Made by a program: the position numbers and the translations under genes
Notes under the pieces: model-generated
Database searches by the model: none
Told to the model about the DNA's origin: nothing
Seen by the model: only the letters and a program-made list of their open reading frames with translations
Source of the DNA: Gilliamella apicola
GTDB lineage: Bacteria; Pseudomonadota; Gammaproteobacteria; Enterobacterales; Orbaceae
Length of the DNA: 64,000 bases
Assembly: GCF_000599985.1 (NCBI RefSeq)
Contig: NZ_CP007445.1
Span: forward strand, 496,001-560,000
Reading direction: 5' to 3'
In this document: positions 9,026-17,818 of the stretch, piece after piece
Layout: the number at the start of each line of letters is the position of its first letter
Position numbering within the stretch: position 1 is the first letter of the stretch

Positions 9026-11482
9026 ATGAAAGTTTTAAAATTTGGAGGAACATCTGTTGCTAACGCAGAACGTTTTTTGCGAGTAGCAGATATAATTGAA
9101 AATAATGCTAAACAAGAACAAACAGCGACTGTTTTATCAGCACCTGCTAAAATCACTAATCATTTAGTTGCAATGGTTGAAAAAACAGTTGCCGGACAAG
9201 ATATCAAAAACAATATTTATGATGCGGAAAAAATTTTTGCTGATTTATTAGCTGGGCTTGCAAAAGAACAACCTAATTTTGCTTATGAAGAAATGAAAAG
9301 GTTTGCGTTAAATGAATTAAATCATATTAAGCAATTACTGGAAGGAATTCGCTTATTAGGCCAATGCCCAGATAGTATTAATGCATCAATTATTTGTCGT
9401 GGTGAAAAACTGTCAATTACTATTATGCAAGAGCTGCTTAAGGCGAAAGGACACACTATTACCGTAATTGATCCTGTCGCAATGCTTATTGCTGAAGGTA
9501 GCTACTTAGAATCTACGGTTGATATTCCTGAATCAACTCATCGAATTGCGCAGATGTGCATTCCACAGCAAAATATTATTTTAATGCCAGGATTTACAGC
9601 GGGTAATGACAAAGGTGAGTTGGTTGTACTTGGTCGTAATGGTTCTGATTATTCGGCTGCGGTTCTTGCAGCTTGTTTAAGAGCAAATAGCTGTGAAATT
9701 TGGACCGATGTTGATGGTGTTTACACTTGTGATCCTCGCACTGTCCCTGATGCCAAATTACTAAAAACTATGTCATATCAAGAAGCGATGGAACTTTCTT
9801 ATTTTGGTGCTAAAGTTCTTCATCCTAGAACCATTTTACCTATTGCACAGTTCCAAATTCCATGTTTAATAAAAAATACCAATAATCCTGATGCACCAGG
9901 AACACTTATTGGCGCCAATGTTGTTGATTCAACCACTCCAGTGAAAGGGATTACTAATTTAAATAATATGGCGATGATTAATGTTTCTGGTCCTGGTCTA
10001 AAAGGCATGGTTGGTATGTCGGCTCGGGTTTTTTCGGCGATGTCTTATGCAGGAATATCTGTTGTTCTTATTACACAATCATCGTCTGAATACAGTATCA
10101 GTTTTTGTGTGCCGCAATCTGAACTTTATCGTGCAGAAGAAGCTTTAAGTGATGAGTTCTTCTTAGAATTAAAAGATGGATTACTTGAACCGATTGAAAT
10201 TATTGAAAGACTGGCTATTATCTCAGTTGTGGGCGATGGCATGCGCACATTACGTGGATTATCAGCCAATTTCTTTACTGCATTAGCTAGAGCAAATATT
10301 AACATTGTCGCTATTGCACAAGGATCATCTGAACGTTCAATTTCAGTTGTGGTTGATAATGATGTTGCGGTAATGGGCGTAAGAGTTGCTCATCAAATGT
10401 TATTTGGAACAGATAAAATGCTTGATGTCTTTGTAATTGGTGTTGGTGGTGTTGGTGGTGCACTTGTCGATCAAATTGGCCGCCAACAAAAATGGCTTAA
10501 AAATAAACAGATTGATTTACGGGTATGCGGTTTATTTAATTCAAAACATAGCGTGCTTAATCGAGATGGTATTATTCTTGATAATTGGCGTGAACAAATC
10601 AAACAGAGTGAAATGAAATACACATTAGATAGTATTATTGAATTTGCCAAAAATAACCGACTGCTTAACCCAATTCTAGTCGATTGTACTTCAAGTAGCG
10701 AAGTATCCGACAAATATGCTGACTTTTTAGCTAATGGTTTCCATGTGGTTACTCCAAATAAAAAAGCAAATACCAGCTCTATGGCTTATTATTTACGCTT
10801 ACGCCAAGAAGCCGCAAAAAGTAAACGCAAATTCCTATATGATACTAATGTAGGTGCAGGCTTACCGGTAATTGAAAACTTACAAAATTTATTAAATGCG
10901 GGTGATGAGCTTATTAAATTTTCAGGGATATTATCTGGTTCACTTTCTTTCATTTTCGGTAAACTTGATGAAGGAATGTCATTGTCTGAAGCAACTAAAT
11001 TGGCTAAAGAGAAAGGTTTTACAGAGCCAGATCCTCGAGATGATTTATCTGGAACAGATGTTGCTAGAAAATTACTTATTTTAGCGCGAGAAGCGGGATT
11101 ACAGCTTGAACTCGATCAAATTAATGTTGAATCTGTTTTACCTGCTGAATATTCCCAAGGCAATATTGATGAGTTTATGACTAAATTACCGCAATTAGAT
11201 GCTGAATTTAAGGCAAAATCTGAACAAGCAGCCAAAAACGGAAAAGTATTACGATATGTTGGTAGTATCGAAAACAATCAATGTAGTGTTAAAATTGAAG
11301 CGGTTGATAGTGAAGACCCTTTATATAAAGTTAAGAATGGAGAAAATGCTTTAGCGTTTTATACCCGTTATTATCAGCCAATTCCATTAGTACTACGTGG
11401 TTATGGGGCGGGTAATGATGTGACTGCTGCGGGTGTTTTTGCTGATATTTTACGCACTACCTCAGGTAAAATCGGAGGTTAA
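9026..11482 (+). CDS. thrA: Bifunctional aspartokinase I / homoserine dehydrogenase I
   Basis: Catalyses the first and third steps from aspartate to threonine. The 818 residues match E. coli ThrA (820). The aspartokinase domain (about 1-290) starts [17 protein letters not shown] and contains [14 protein letters not shown]. Paired ACT regulatory domains (about 310-460) include [14 protein letters not shown] and [14 protein letters not shown] and confer threonine feedback inhibition. The dehydrogenase domain (about 465-818) opens with the NAD(P) motif [15 protein letters not shown] and contains [12 protein letters not shown] and [13 protein letters not shown]. It is followed by thrB with zero spacing, and expression should be set by the attenuator 170 bases upstream. 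Confidence 0.99.
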   Translation: MKVLKFGGTSVANAERFLRVADIIENNAKQEQTATVLSAPAKITNHLVAMVEKTVAGQDIKNNIYDAEKIFADLLAGLAKEQPNFAYEEMKRFALNELNHIKQLLEGIRLLGQCPDSINASIICRGEKLSITIMQELLKAKGHTITVIDPVAMLIAEGSYLESTVDIPESTHRIAQMCIPQQNIILMPGFTAGNDKGELVVLGRNGSDYSAAVLAACLRANSCEIWTDVDGVYTCDPRTVPDAKLLKTMSYQEAMELSYFGAKVLHPRTILPIAQFQIPCLIKNTNNPDAPGTLIGANVVDSTTPVKGITNLNNMAMINVSGPGLKGMVGMSARVFSAMSYAGISVVLITQSSSEYSISFCVPQSELYRAEEALSDEFFLELKDGLLEPIEIIERLAIISVVGDGMRTLRGLSANFFTALARANINIVAIAQGSSERSISVVVDNDVAVMGVRVAHQMLFGTDKMLDVFVIGVGGVGGALVDQIGRQQKWLKNKQIDLRVCGLFNSKHSVLNRDGIILDNWREQIKQSEMKYTLDSIIEFAKNNRLLNPILVDCTSSSEVSDKYADFLANGFHVVTPNKKANTSSMAYYLRLRQEAAKSKRKFLYDTNVGAGLPVIENLQNLLNAGDELIKFSGILSGSLSFIFGKLDEGMSLSEATKLAKEKGFTEPDPRDDLSGTDVARKLLILAREAGLQLELDQINVESVLPAEYSQGNIDEFMTKLPQLDAEFKAKSEQAAKNGKVLRYVGSIENNQCSVKIEAVDSEDPLYKVKNGENALAFYTRYYQPIPLVLRGYGAGNDVTAAGVFADILRTTSGKIGG

Positions 11483-12421
11483 ATGAGTCATAAATCTTTA
11501 ACAGTATATGCACCGGCATCAATGGCAAATATCAGTGTTGGTTTTGATATTTTAGGTGCTGCCATTAATCCGATTAGTGGTGTGATGTTGGGTGATCTGA
11601 TCACAGTTGGAACTGCAACAGAATTTTCTCTTACTAGTAAAGGAATATTTGTTCAGAAGTTACCACGCGATCCTAAATACAATATTGTATATCAATGCTG
11701 GCAGCGTTTTTGTGAAGCGATGGGTAAAACGCTCCCAGTTAGAATGACACTTGAAAAAAATATGCCTATTGGTTCAGGATTAGGATCCAGTGCATGTTCG
11801 GTAGTAGGGGCATTGGTTGCTTTAAATGAATTTTTTGATAAGCCATTTAGCGAGTTTGAAATGCTTTCTATGATGGGAGAGCTTGAAGGTCGGATTTCTG
11901 GAAGCGTTCATTACGATAATGTTGCACCCTGTTATTTGGGAGGAATGCAACTTATCCTTGATGAAATGGGGATTATTAGTGAATCAATTCCACATTTTGA
12001 CAATTGGTATTGGGTGATGGCCTATCCAGGTATAAAGGTATCGACAGCTCAAGCGCGAGCTATTTTGCCTGCACAATATCAAAAAGCGGATTGCGTCGCC
12101 CATGGTCGATATGTTGGTGGTTTTATTCACGCTTGTTACACAAATCAACCAAAACTTGCTGCAACAATGCTGCACGATAATATTGCAGAACCTTATCGTA
12201 AACAACTATTACCTAACTTTGATGAAACGCAAAATCGGGTAAAACAACTTGGTGCTTTAGCTTCGGGTATTTCTGGATCAGGACCGACCATGTTTGTCAT
12301 TGCTGACAAACTTGAAACGGCGCAACAAATTGAATTGCTACTGAAAAATTGCTATTTACAAAATGAGGAAGGTTTTACGCATATTTGTAAGATAGATAAC
12401 CAAGGCGCAAGAGTTATATAA
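11483..12421 (+). CDS. thrB: Homoserine kinase
   Basis: Phosphorylates homoserine to O-phosphohomoserine; GHMP kinase of 312 residues (E. coli 310). The N-terminal [17 protein letters not shown] and the phosphate-binding [17 protein letters not shown] loop are clear, and the C-terminal [15 protein letters not shown] glycine motif completes the GHMP set. Its ATG follows the thrA stop immediately and uses GGAGG inside the end of thrA, indicating translational coupling. Confidence 0.99.
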   Translation: MSHKSLTVYAPASMANISVGFDILGAAINPISGVMLGDLITVGTATEFSLTSKGIFVQKLPRDPKYNIVYQCWQRFCEAMGKTLPVRMTLEKNMPIGSGLGSSACSVVGALVALNEFFDKPFSEFEMLSMMGELEGRISGSVHYDNVAPCYLGGMQLILDEMGIISESIPHFDNWYWVMAYPGIKVSTAQARAILPAQYQKADCVAHGRYVGGFIHACYTNQPKLAATMLHDNIAEPYRKQLLPNFDETQNRVKQLGALASGISGSGPTMFVIADKLETAQQIELLLKNCYLQNEEGFTHICKIDNQGARVI

Positions 12422-12530
12422 CTCTATCTACTATATAAAGTATGAAAGTTTCCAGAGCGTTATCGATAGGTCAACAAATGACTAACAGATAAAGTAAACA
12501 ATATAAGCATAAAGATAATCGGAAAATATT

Positions 12531-13820
12531 ATGAAATTGTACAACTTAAAAGATCACACACAGCAAGTTAGCTTTGCACAAGCAGTACAACAAGGATTAG
12601 GAAGAGGACAGGGGCTATTTTTTCCTCAAGATTTACCAAAATTTTCGCTAAATGAAATTGAAGCATTATTAAAACTAGATTTTGTAAGCCGTAGCGCCAA
12701 GATTTTATCCGCTTTTATTGGCGATGAAATTGATGATACTGATATGCATAGATTGGTAAAAAATGCTTTTCAGTTTCCTGCTCCAGTCAAATCAGTGGAA
12801 AAAGATATAGGTTCATTAGAGTTATACCATGGTCCAACATTAGCCTTTAAAGATTTTGGTGGTCGCTTTATGGCTCAGGCTTTGGTGCAAGTTGCCGCTG
12901 ACAAACAAATTACGATTTTAACTGCGACATCCGGCGATACTGGAGCAGCGGTTGCTCATGCATTTTATCATTTACCGAATATTCGAGTCGTGATTTTATA
13001 TCCAGAAGGAAAAATTAGTCCATTACAAGAAAAGCTATTTTGTACGCTTGGCGATAATATTCATACTATTGCGATACAAAGTGATTTTGATGCTTGCCAA
13101 GCGTTAGTTAAAAAAGCATTTGATGATGAAGATTTAAAAACAGCCATTGGTTTAAATTCAGCTAATTCTATTAATATTAGTCGATTATTAGCACAAATTT
13201 GTTACTATTTTGAAGCTTTCGCCCAGTTAACCCCAGCACAACGTGAGCAATTAGTGATCTCAGTACCGAGTGGTAATTTTGGTGATTTAACAGCAGGTCT
13301 ACTTGCTAAAACAATGGGATTACCAATTAAACGTTTCATTGCTGCAACTAATGCCAATGATACAGTGCCGCGTTATTTAGAAACAGGTAAATGGGAACCT
13401 CATGCAACGGTAGCAACGCTATCTAATGCTATGGATGTTAGCCAACCTAATAATTGGCCTCGTATTGAAGAAATTTATAAACGAGAAGGGTGGGCACTTA
13501 AATCACTTGGTCATGCTGCGGTCTCTGATGAAATATCCAAACAGACTGTGCAGGAACTTGATAAAAAAGGTTATCTTTCCGAACCTCATGGTGCAATTGC
13601 TTACCGTGCACTACGTGAGCAGTTACAAGAAGGGGAATACGGATTATTTTTAGGTACTGCACATCCAGCTAAATTTAAAGAAGTGGTAGAAGACATTCTT
13701 GGTAAATCAATTCCTCTACCGAAAGCACTCGCTGAACGTGCGGATATGACATTACTTTCTCATTATATGCCAGATGATTTTGCCAAATTGCGTGATTTTT
13801 TAATTAAATTAGATTGGTAA
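12531..13820 (+). CDS. thrC: Threonine synthase
   Basis: PLP enzyme converting O-phosphohomoserine to threonine; 429 residues (E. coli 428). The N-terminal MKLYNLKDHTQQVSFAQAV resembles the enteric enzyme, the PLP lysine lies in GPTLAFKDFGG, and the phosphate-binding TATSGDTGAAVAHAF and SVPSGNFGDLTAG are present. It lies 109 bases after thrB as the last gene of the thr operon and is followed by a terminator. Confidence 0.99.
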   Translation: MKLYNLKDHTQQVSFAQAVQQGLGRGQGLFFPQDLPKFSLNEIEALLKLDFVSRSAKILSAFIGDEIDDTDMHRLVKNAFQFPAPVKSVEKDIGSLELYHGPTLAFKDFGGRFMAQALVQVAADKQITILTATSGDTGAAVAHAFYHLPNIRVVILYPEGKISPLQEKLFCTLGDNIHTIAIQSDFDACQALVKKAFDDEDLKTAIGLNSANSINISRLLAQICYYFEAFAQLTPAQREQLVISVPSGNFGDLTAGLLAKTMGLPIKRFIAATNANDTVPRYLETGKWEPHATVATLSNAMDVSQPNNWPRIEEIYKREGWALKSLGHAAVSDEISKQTVQELDKKGYLSEPHGAIAYRALREQLQEGEYGLFLGTAHPAKFKEVVEDILGKSIPLPKALAERADMTLLSHYMPDDFAKLRDFLIKLDW

Positions 13821-13828
13821 ATCTTTAT

Positions 13829-13858
13829 TTCCGTCGTTAGTTTGGCGACGGAATTTTT
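13829..13858 (+). terminator. thr operon terminator
   Basis: Stem TTCCGTCG (13829-13836) with CGACGGAA (13846-13853), a 9-base loop and a following T-run. It starts eight bases after the thrC stop. Confidence 0.92.
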
Positions 13859-14025
13859 GTTTTATTATTTTTATTAACCTAATCTATTGGATTATTGTTT
13901 ATTTTTTTTATAATTGGCGAGTCCTTAATCTCTTTCTAATGTTAATAAAGTAAATTTTTATTTTGATCATAGTTCAATAAGTTAAATAAGATGAAAACTG
14001 GAAATAGAAAAGCGATTTAATTGAT

Positions 14026-14478
14026 ATGTATGATAAAACAAAATTTAGTATGCTCAATATTGATGATTTTTTTAGTTCAGAACAATATCAAACTATTGAA
14101 GATTTCAGCTATGCTGATGTCCAAGGAATACTAAAAGGTGGTTATCAAATTGAATTTTTTTATATTTTAGATCATGTTGAGGTATTATCAATTCAAGAAG
14201 TTATGGATAACACTTTTTTAATTGATAAAGCTAATCAAATTTTAAGTTACCTTGGTTTTGATTTTAAGATTGGTCACCCGTTTGAGTTAACTGATGAATT
14301 TAACCATAATTATAGATTTAAAGATGGTAGTTATAATAAAGATTATATGCTTTATTATTACGATTTTGAAGACATGTTAATTGTTCTAGGTATTACTTGG
14401 GAAGGCATTTTGAAATCATTTGAAATGGTTACTAATGAAACAATTATCAATAATCGTCTGGAGATTTTTACTACCTAA
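14026..14478 (+). CDS. Unknown 150-residue protein, copy 1
   Basis: Not recognised. An acidic, aromatic-rich protein without signal peptide or membrane span, starting MYDKTKFSMLNIDDFF. Aromatic clusters (FFYILD, LYYYDFEDM) and the near-C-terminal GITWEGILKSFEMVTNE suggest a compact alpha/beta fold. It is a paralogue of the gene at 16767-17219. The two are identical over the central FLIDKANQ to RFKD block (about 37 residues) but differ in a patch at residues 17-27 and another around 100-110, with two single-codon indels. Small acidic proteins with conserved frames and variable patches are often immunity or binding proteins, but nothing here proves that. It is convergent with the EIIA remnant, with a shared hairpin between them. 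Confidence 0.6.
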   Translation: MYDKTKFSMLNIDDFFSSEQYQTIEDFSYADVQGILKGGYQIEFFYILDHVEVLSIQEVMDNTFLIDKANQILSYLGFDFKIGHPFELTDEFNHNYRFKDGSYNKDYMLYYYDFEDMLIVLGITWEGILKSFEMVTNETIINNRLEIFTT

Positions 14479-14553
14479 TATTCTTCATATAGTTTAAAAA
14501 ATAACTGTTTTAACCGATTTAATTGATCAATCGTCAATCAGATGGAGATAACC

Positions 14554-14586
14554 TCCCATGAGTTTACATTATTTCTTCTCATGGGA
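14554..14586. terminator. Bidirectional hairpin, repeat copy 1
   Basis: Stem TCCCATGAG (14554-14562) with CTCATGGGA (14578-14586) and a 15-base loop. It lies between the convergent unknown gene and EIIA remnant. There is no strong T-run on either side, so it may be a weak terminator or an mRNA-stabilising stem. Confidence 0.55.
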
Positions 14587-14594
14587 TGATTATA

Positions 14595-14828
14595 TTAGTT
14601 TCCTTGAAGGATTGTTAATAGTTCTTCTGGTTTTTTAACTGATTGAATTCGCTCTATTGTATTTTCAGCAATAACCGCTCGCGTTAATTGCCGTAAAATA
14701 TCTAAATGTTCATTATTTTTAGCTGCTATACCGACTACCACATAAGCAATATTGTTATCTTCATCCCATTTTATGCCTTGCGGATAATATATTACTTTCA
14801 AACCAGTTTCAATTACACTATTTCGTTT
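14595..14828 (-). pseudogene. C-terminal fragment of PTS EIIA (duplicated remnant)
   Basis: This encodes the last 77 residues of the fructose-family EIIA found intact at 17336-17773. Over about 250 bases I count a single base difference from the parent (the Asn in GINWDED becomes Lys). Homology stops abruptly at 14828, so residues 1-68, including the phosphorylated His64, are absent and no initiator or ribosome site is present. A product could not carry out phosphotransfer. It is a by-product of the segmental duplication. Confidence 0.9.
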
Positions 14829-15122
14829 CTCTTATTATGTAGCCTTAAAACTATAACTAAAAAACGTTATAACTATTATGCAGTTACAAATATTATAGCA
14901 TACTGGCAATAAAAGTAATGATATGAATAATAATGTATATATTCATTAATATAATGAAAGTTTTTTAATAAATTAATGAGGATTATTTCTTAATTCTAGT
15001 TATGTTTAAAATGAATAGAATTACAAATTTATTAATGTAACAATCATTCATTATTGAAACCTTGTTTTAATTGATATTTTCAGCTATTGTAGTGTTAATT
15101 GTGACATCATTAGGATAATTTT
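14829..15122. other. AT-rich gap upstream of nrdR
   Basis: No coding frame with plausible content. It begins at the duplication breakpoint and ends with the nrdR leader. Promoter-like AT-rich sequence is abundant, but I cannot single out a -10/-35 pair. Confidence 0.5.
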
Positions 15123-15575
15123 ATGCACTGTCCGTTTTGTAATGCTGATGATACCAAGGTGATTGATTCACGTCTTGTTGGTGAGGGTTTTCAAGTTCGT
15201 CGTCGTCGACAATGTGTAGAATGCAATGAACGTTTTACTACATTTGAAGTTGCTGAATTAATTATGCCTAATGTTATCAAAAGTAATAAAATTCGTGAGC
15301 CGTTTAATGAAGATAAATTACGTAATGGTATAAAACGCGCATTAGAAAAGCGCCCAGTTGGTCTGGATGCGATTGAAGACGCAATTACGCGTATAAAATC
15401 AAAAATTAGAGCAACGGGTGAACGTGAAATACCAGCTAAACTTATCGGTAATTATGTTATTGAGGAACTAAAAGATTTAGATAAAGTTGCTTATATCCGT
15501 TTTGCTTCAGTCTATTTTAGTTTCCATGATATTGAGCAGTTTAGTAACGAAATTGCCAAATTACAACAAAAATAA
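15123..15575 (+). CDS. nrdR: Transcriptional repressor NrdR
   Basis: Zinc-ribbon/ATP-cone repressor of ribonucleotide reductase operons; 150 residues (E. coli 149). The N-terminal zinc ribbon uses C3, C6, C31 and C34 (MHCPFC and QCVEC) with the basic VRRRRQ stretch between. The ATP-cone follows (about 49-139: [16 protein letters not shown] onward), which senses ATP/dATP. It sits nine bases before ribD, the conserved enteric pairing, and is enclosed by the two long direct repeats. Confidence 0.98.
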   Translation: MHCPFCNADDTKVIDSRLVGEGFQVRRRRQCVECNERFTTFEVAELIMPNVIKSNKIREPFNEDKLRNGIKRALEKRPVGLDAIEDAITRIKSKIRATGEREIPAKLIGNYVIEELKDLDKVAYIRFASVYFSFHDIEQFSNEIAKLQQK

Positions 15576-15584
15576 ATACGTAAT

Positions 15585-16694
15585 ATGATTAGTGATAAAG
15601 ATCAATTTTATATGCAGCAAGCAATTGAGCTTGCTAAACTTGGACGCTTTACTACTCCTCCCAATCCCAATGTCGGTTGTGTTATTGTTAAAGATGATCA
15701 TATAATCGGCGAAGGTTATCATCAAAAAGCCGGTGAGCCTCATGCAGAAGTTTATGCGCTAATAATGGCTGGCAATAAGGCACAAGGAGCAACAGCTTAT
15801 GTGACATTAGAACCATGTAGTCATTTTGGTCGAACTCCTCCCTGTGCTGATGCATTGATAAAAGCAGGTATAACTCGTATTGTTGTTGCTATGCAAGACC
15901 CTAATCCCAGTGTTGCGGGTAATGGTATTAAACGATTAAGAGACGCAGGAATTGAAGTTATTGTTGGTGTTTTATATGAACAAGCTGAAGCCATTAATAA
16001 AGGTTTTTTAAAATGTATGCGCACAGGCATACCTTATGTCCAACTTAAACTCGCTTCTTCGTTAGATGGTAAAATTGCTATGGCATCAGGTGAAAGTAAA
16101 TGGATTACTTCAAGTACAGCAAGACAAGATGTACAACAATATCGAGCTCAAGCTAGTTGTATTTTAAGTACCCGAGCAACGGTTCAAGCTGATAATGCAA
16201 GTTTAACGGTTAGATATAACGAATTATCTAATGAGATTAGAAAAATCTATCCTCCAGAAAATATTCGACAACCTGTTCGCGTTATCATAGACAGTCAAAA
16301 TCGATTAACAGGGAATGAAAATATCTTCAGTCAATTAGGTGAAACATGGATCGTGCGTAAACAAAATATCCCAATTATTAAACCCAATACCAAGTTAATT
16401 ATTGAATCTTCAGATCAAAATTACATAGATCTAGTCGAATTATTAAAGGAATTAGGTAAAAATCAGATCAATTCTGTTTGGGTTGAAGCGGGAGCACATC
16501 TTGCTGGTGCGTTGATTGAACAAGATTTAGTTGATGAACTCATTATTTATTATGCGCCTAAATTGCTAGGTCATAATGCAAAAGATTTATGTGTATTACC
16601 TAATCTTAAAAAATTATCCTTAGCACCTCAATTTCAATTTGAATCCGTAAAAGCAATAGGTGATGATTTAAGGATTATTTTAAAAAGAAAGTAA
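15585..16694 (+). CDS. ribD: Bifunctional riboflavin deaminase/reductase
   Basis: Second and third steps of riboflavin synthesis: deamination, then NADPH-dependent reduction, of the pyrimidine intermediate. The 369 residues match the family. The N-terminal CDA-like domain shows the zinc motifs HAEVYAL and PCSHFGRTPPCADAL. The C-terminal reductase domain begins near YVQLKLASSLDGKIAMASG and ends with LAPQFQFESV. It is co-transcribed with nrdR. In E. coli ribH and nusB follow; here the operon stops and the repeated segment begins exactly at the ribD stop codon. No FMN riboswitch is visible upstream. Confidence 0.98.
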   Translation: MISDKDQFYMQQAIELAKLGRFTTPPNPNVGCVIVKDDHIIGEGYHQKAGEPHAEVYALIMAGNKAQGATAYVTLEPCSHFGRTPPCADALIKAGITRIVVAMQDPNPSVAGNGIKRLRDAGIEVIVGVLYEQAEAINKGFLKCMRTGIPYVQLKLASSLDGKIAMASGESKWITSSTARQDVQQYRAQASCILSTRATVQADNASLTVRYNELSNEIRKIYPPENIRQPVRVIIDSQNRLTGNENIFSQLGETWIVRKQNIPIIKPNTKLIIESSDQNYIDLVELLKELGKNQINSVWVEAGAHLAGALIEQDLVDELIIYYAPKLLGHNAKDLCVLPNLKKLSLAPQFQFESVKAIGDDLRIILKRK

Positions 16695-16766
16695 ATTTTT
16701 ATCTTGATCATAGTTCAATAAGTTAAATAAGATGAAAACTAGAAATAGAAAAGCGATTTAATTGAT

Positions 16767-17219
16767 ATGTATGATAAAACAAAATTTAGTATGCTCAATA
16801 TTGATGATTTTTTTTGTTCAAATCAATATAACACTTTTAAAGAAGATTTTAGTTACGCTGATGTCCAAGGCATAGGAAAAGGTGGTTATCAAATTCTATT
16901 TTTTTATATTTTAGATCGCGTTGAGGCATTATCAATTCAAGATATTATGGATGACGCTTTTTTAATTGATAAAGCTAATCAAATTTTAAGTTACCTTGGT
17001 TTTGATTTTAAGATTGGTCACCCGTTTGAGTTAACTGATGAATTTAATCATAACTATAGATTTAAAGATAGGTTTATGGGAGATCAGATACGTTATTATT
17101 ATGATTTTGAAGGAGTGTTAATTGTTCTAGGCATTACTTGGGAAGGCATTTTGGAATCATTTGAAATGGTTACCAATGAAACAATTATCAATAATCGTCT
17201 GGAGTTTTTTACTACCTAA
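16767..17219 (+). CDS. Unknown 150-residue protein, copy 2
   Basis: Paralogue of the product at 14026-14478; function not recognised. It has the same start (MYDKTKFSMLNIDDFF), the same GHPFELTDEFNHNYRFKD block and the same GITWEGIL end. Relative to copy 1 there are about 25 substitutions, one extra codon near residue 24 and one fewer near residue 102. Where copy 1 has GSYNKDYML, this copy has RFMGDQIR. Both frames are intact, so both copies are likely under selection. It lies 72 bases after ribD and converges on the PTS EIIA gene. Confidence 0.62.
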   Translation: MYDKTKFSMLNIDDFFCSNQYNTFKEDFSYADVQGIGKGGYQILFFYILDRVEALSIQDIMDDAFLIDKANQILSYLGFDFKIGHPFELTDEFNHNYRFKDRFMGDQIRYYYDFEGVLIVLGITWEGILESFEMVTNETIINNRLEFFTT

Positions 17220-17294
17220 TATTCTTCATATAGTTTAAAAACTAACTGTATTAACCGATTTAATTGATCAATCGTCAATAAGATGGAGATAACC

Positions 17295-17327
17295 TCCCAT
17301 GAGTTCACATCATTTCTTCTCATGGGA
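17295..17327. terminator. Bidirectional hairpin, repeat copy 2
   Basis: Same stem as at 14554-14586: TCCCATGAG (17295-17303) with CTCATGGGA (17319-17327). It lies between the convergent unknown gene and the EIIA gene that ends the minus-strand sugar operon. Confidence 0.55.
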
Positions 17328-17335
17328 TGATTATA

Positions 17336-17773
17336 TTAGTTTCCTTGAAGGATTGTTAATAGTTCTTCTGGTTTTTTAACTGATTGAATTCGCTCTATTG
17401 TATTTTCAGCAATAACCGCTCGCGTTAATTGCCGTAAAATATCTAAATGTTCATTATTTTTAGCTGCTATACCGACTACCACATAAGCAATATTGTTATC
17501 TTCATCCCAATTTATGCCTTGCGGATAATATATTACTTTCAAACCAGTTTCAATTACACTATTTCGTTTGTCTGTAGTGCCATGTGGAATAGCAATACCG
17601 TTACCCAAAAATGTGGAAATTTGTGCATCACGGTCAAACATGGCTTGAGTATAGTCATCTTTGACTAAACCAGATTTAATCATGTTTGCTGCTACAGCTT
17701 GAATTGCCTCTGATTTAGAATAACATCCATTAATGATTGAAATATCATCGACTGTTAGTTTTAAATTGCTCAT
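17336..17773 (-). CDS. PTS fructose-family EIIA component
   Basis: Cytoplasmic phosphocarrier that passes phosphate from HPr to the EIIB domain of the neighbouring EIIBC. The 145 residues form one EIIA-Fru/Mtl domain. The phosphorylated histidine is His64 in NGIAIPHGTTD, and the downstream YVVVGIAAKNNEHLDILRQL matches the conserved second half. It is the last gene of the minus-strand operon aldolase, kinase, EIIBC, EIIA, 45 bases after EIIBC, with AAGGAAAT as ribosome site. Its 3' half was duplicated to 14595-14828. Specificity follows the EIIBC partner, probably fructose or tagatose. Confidence 0.92.
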   Translation of the reverse strand: MSNLKLTVDDISIINGCYSKSEAIQAVAANMIKSGLVKDDYTQAMFDRDAQISTFLGNGIAIPHGTTDKRNSVIETGLKVIYYPQGINWDEDNNIAYVVVGIAAKNNEHLDILRQLTRAVIAENTIERIQSVKKPEELLTILQGN

Positions 17774-17818
17774 TTTATTTCCTTATTAATTTAGATAAAT
17801 ATCATATTAAATGGTTAG

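Larger units (their letters stand above)
13947..14828. repeat. Direct repeat, copy 1 (882 bases)
   Basis: This segment matches 16688-17569 base for base at a constant offset of 2741 across both ends. It starts with AAAGTAA, which in copy 2 is the end of ribD including its stop codon, and ends inside the PTS EIIA gene at TTTCGTTT. Because copy 1 carries the ribD tail and only the C-terminal half of EIIA, copy 2 is probably the source and copy 1 the inserted duplicate. I see no terminal inverted repeats, target-site duplication or transposase gene at the borders. Confidence 0.93.
16688..17569. repeat. Direct repeat, copy 2 (882 bases, probable source)
   Basis: Partner of 13947-14828. It starts inside the last codons of ribD and ends within the intact EIIA gene. 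The left flank (79 bases) differs from copy 1 at two positions and the EIIA part (about 250 bases) at one, while the enclosed unknown gene differs at more than 10% of bases in patches. Copies in the same orientation flank nrdR-ribD, so homologous recombination between them could delete or amplify those genes. Confidence 0.93.

Noticed and set aside
14595..14801. Separate 68-residue gene in repeat copy 1
   Set aside because: It is the truncated 3' part of the duplicated EIIA gene, with a fortuitous TTG start and no histidine active site.
13947..14828. Insertion sequence or transposon as cause of the duplication
   Set aside because: No terminal inverted repeats, target-site duplication or transposase frame at either border; only a segmental duplication can be supported.
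14829..15122. FMN riboswitch or other structured RNA upstream of nrdR-ribD
   Set aside because: The conserved RFN-type helices are not visible; the stretch is plain AT-rich sequence.
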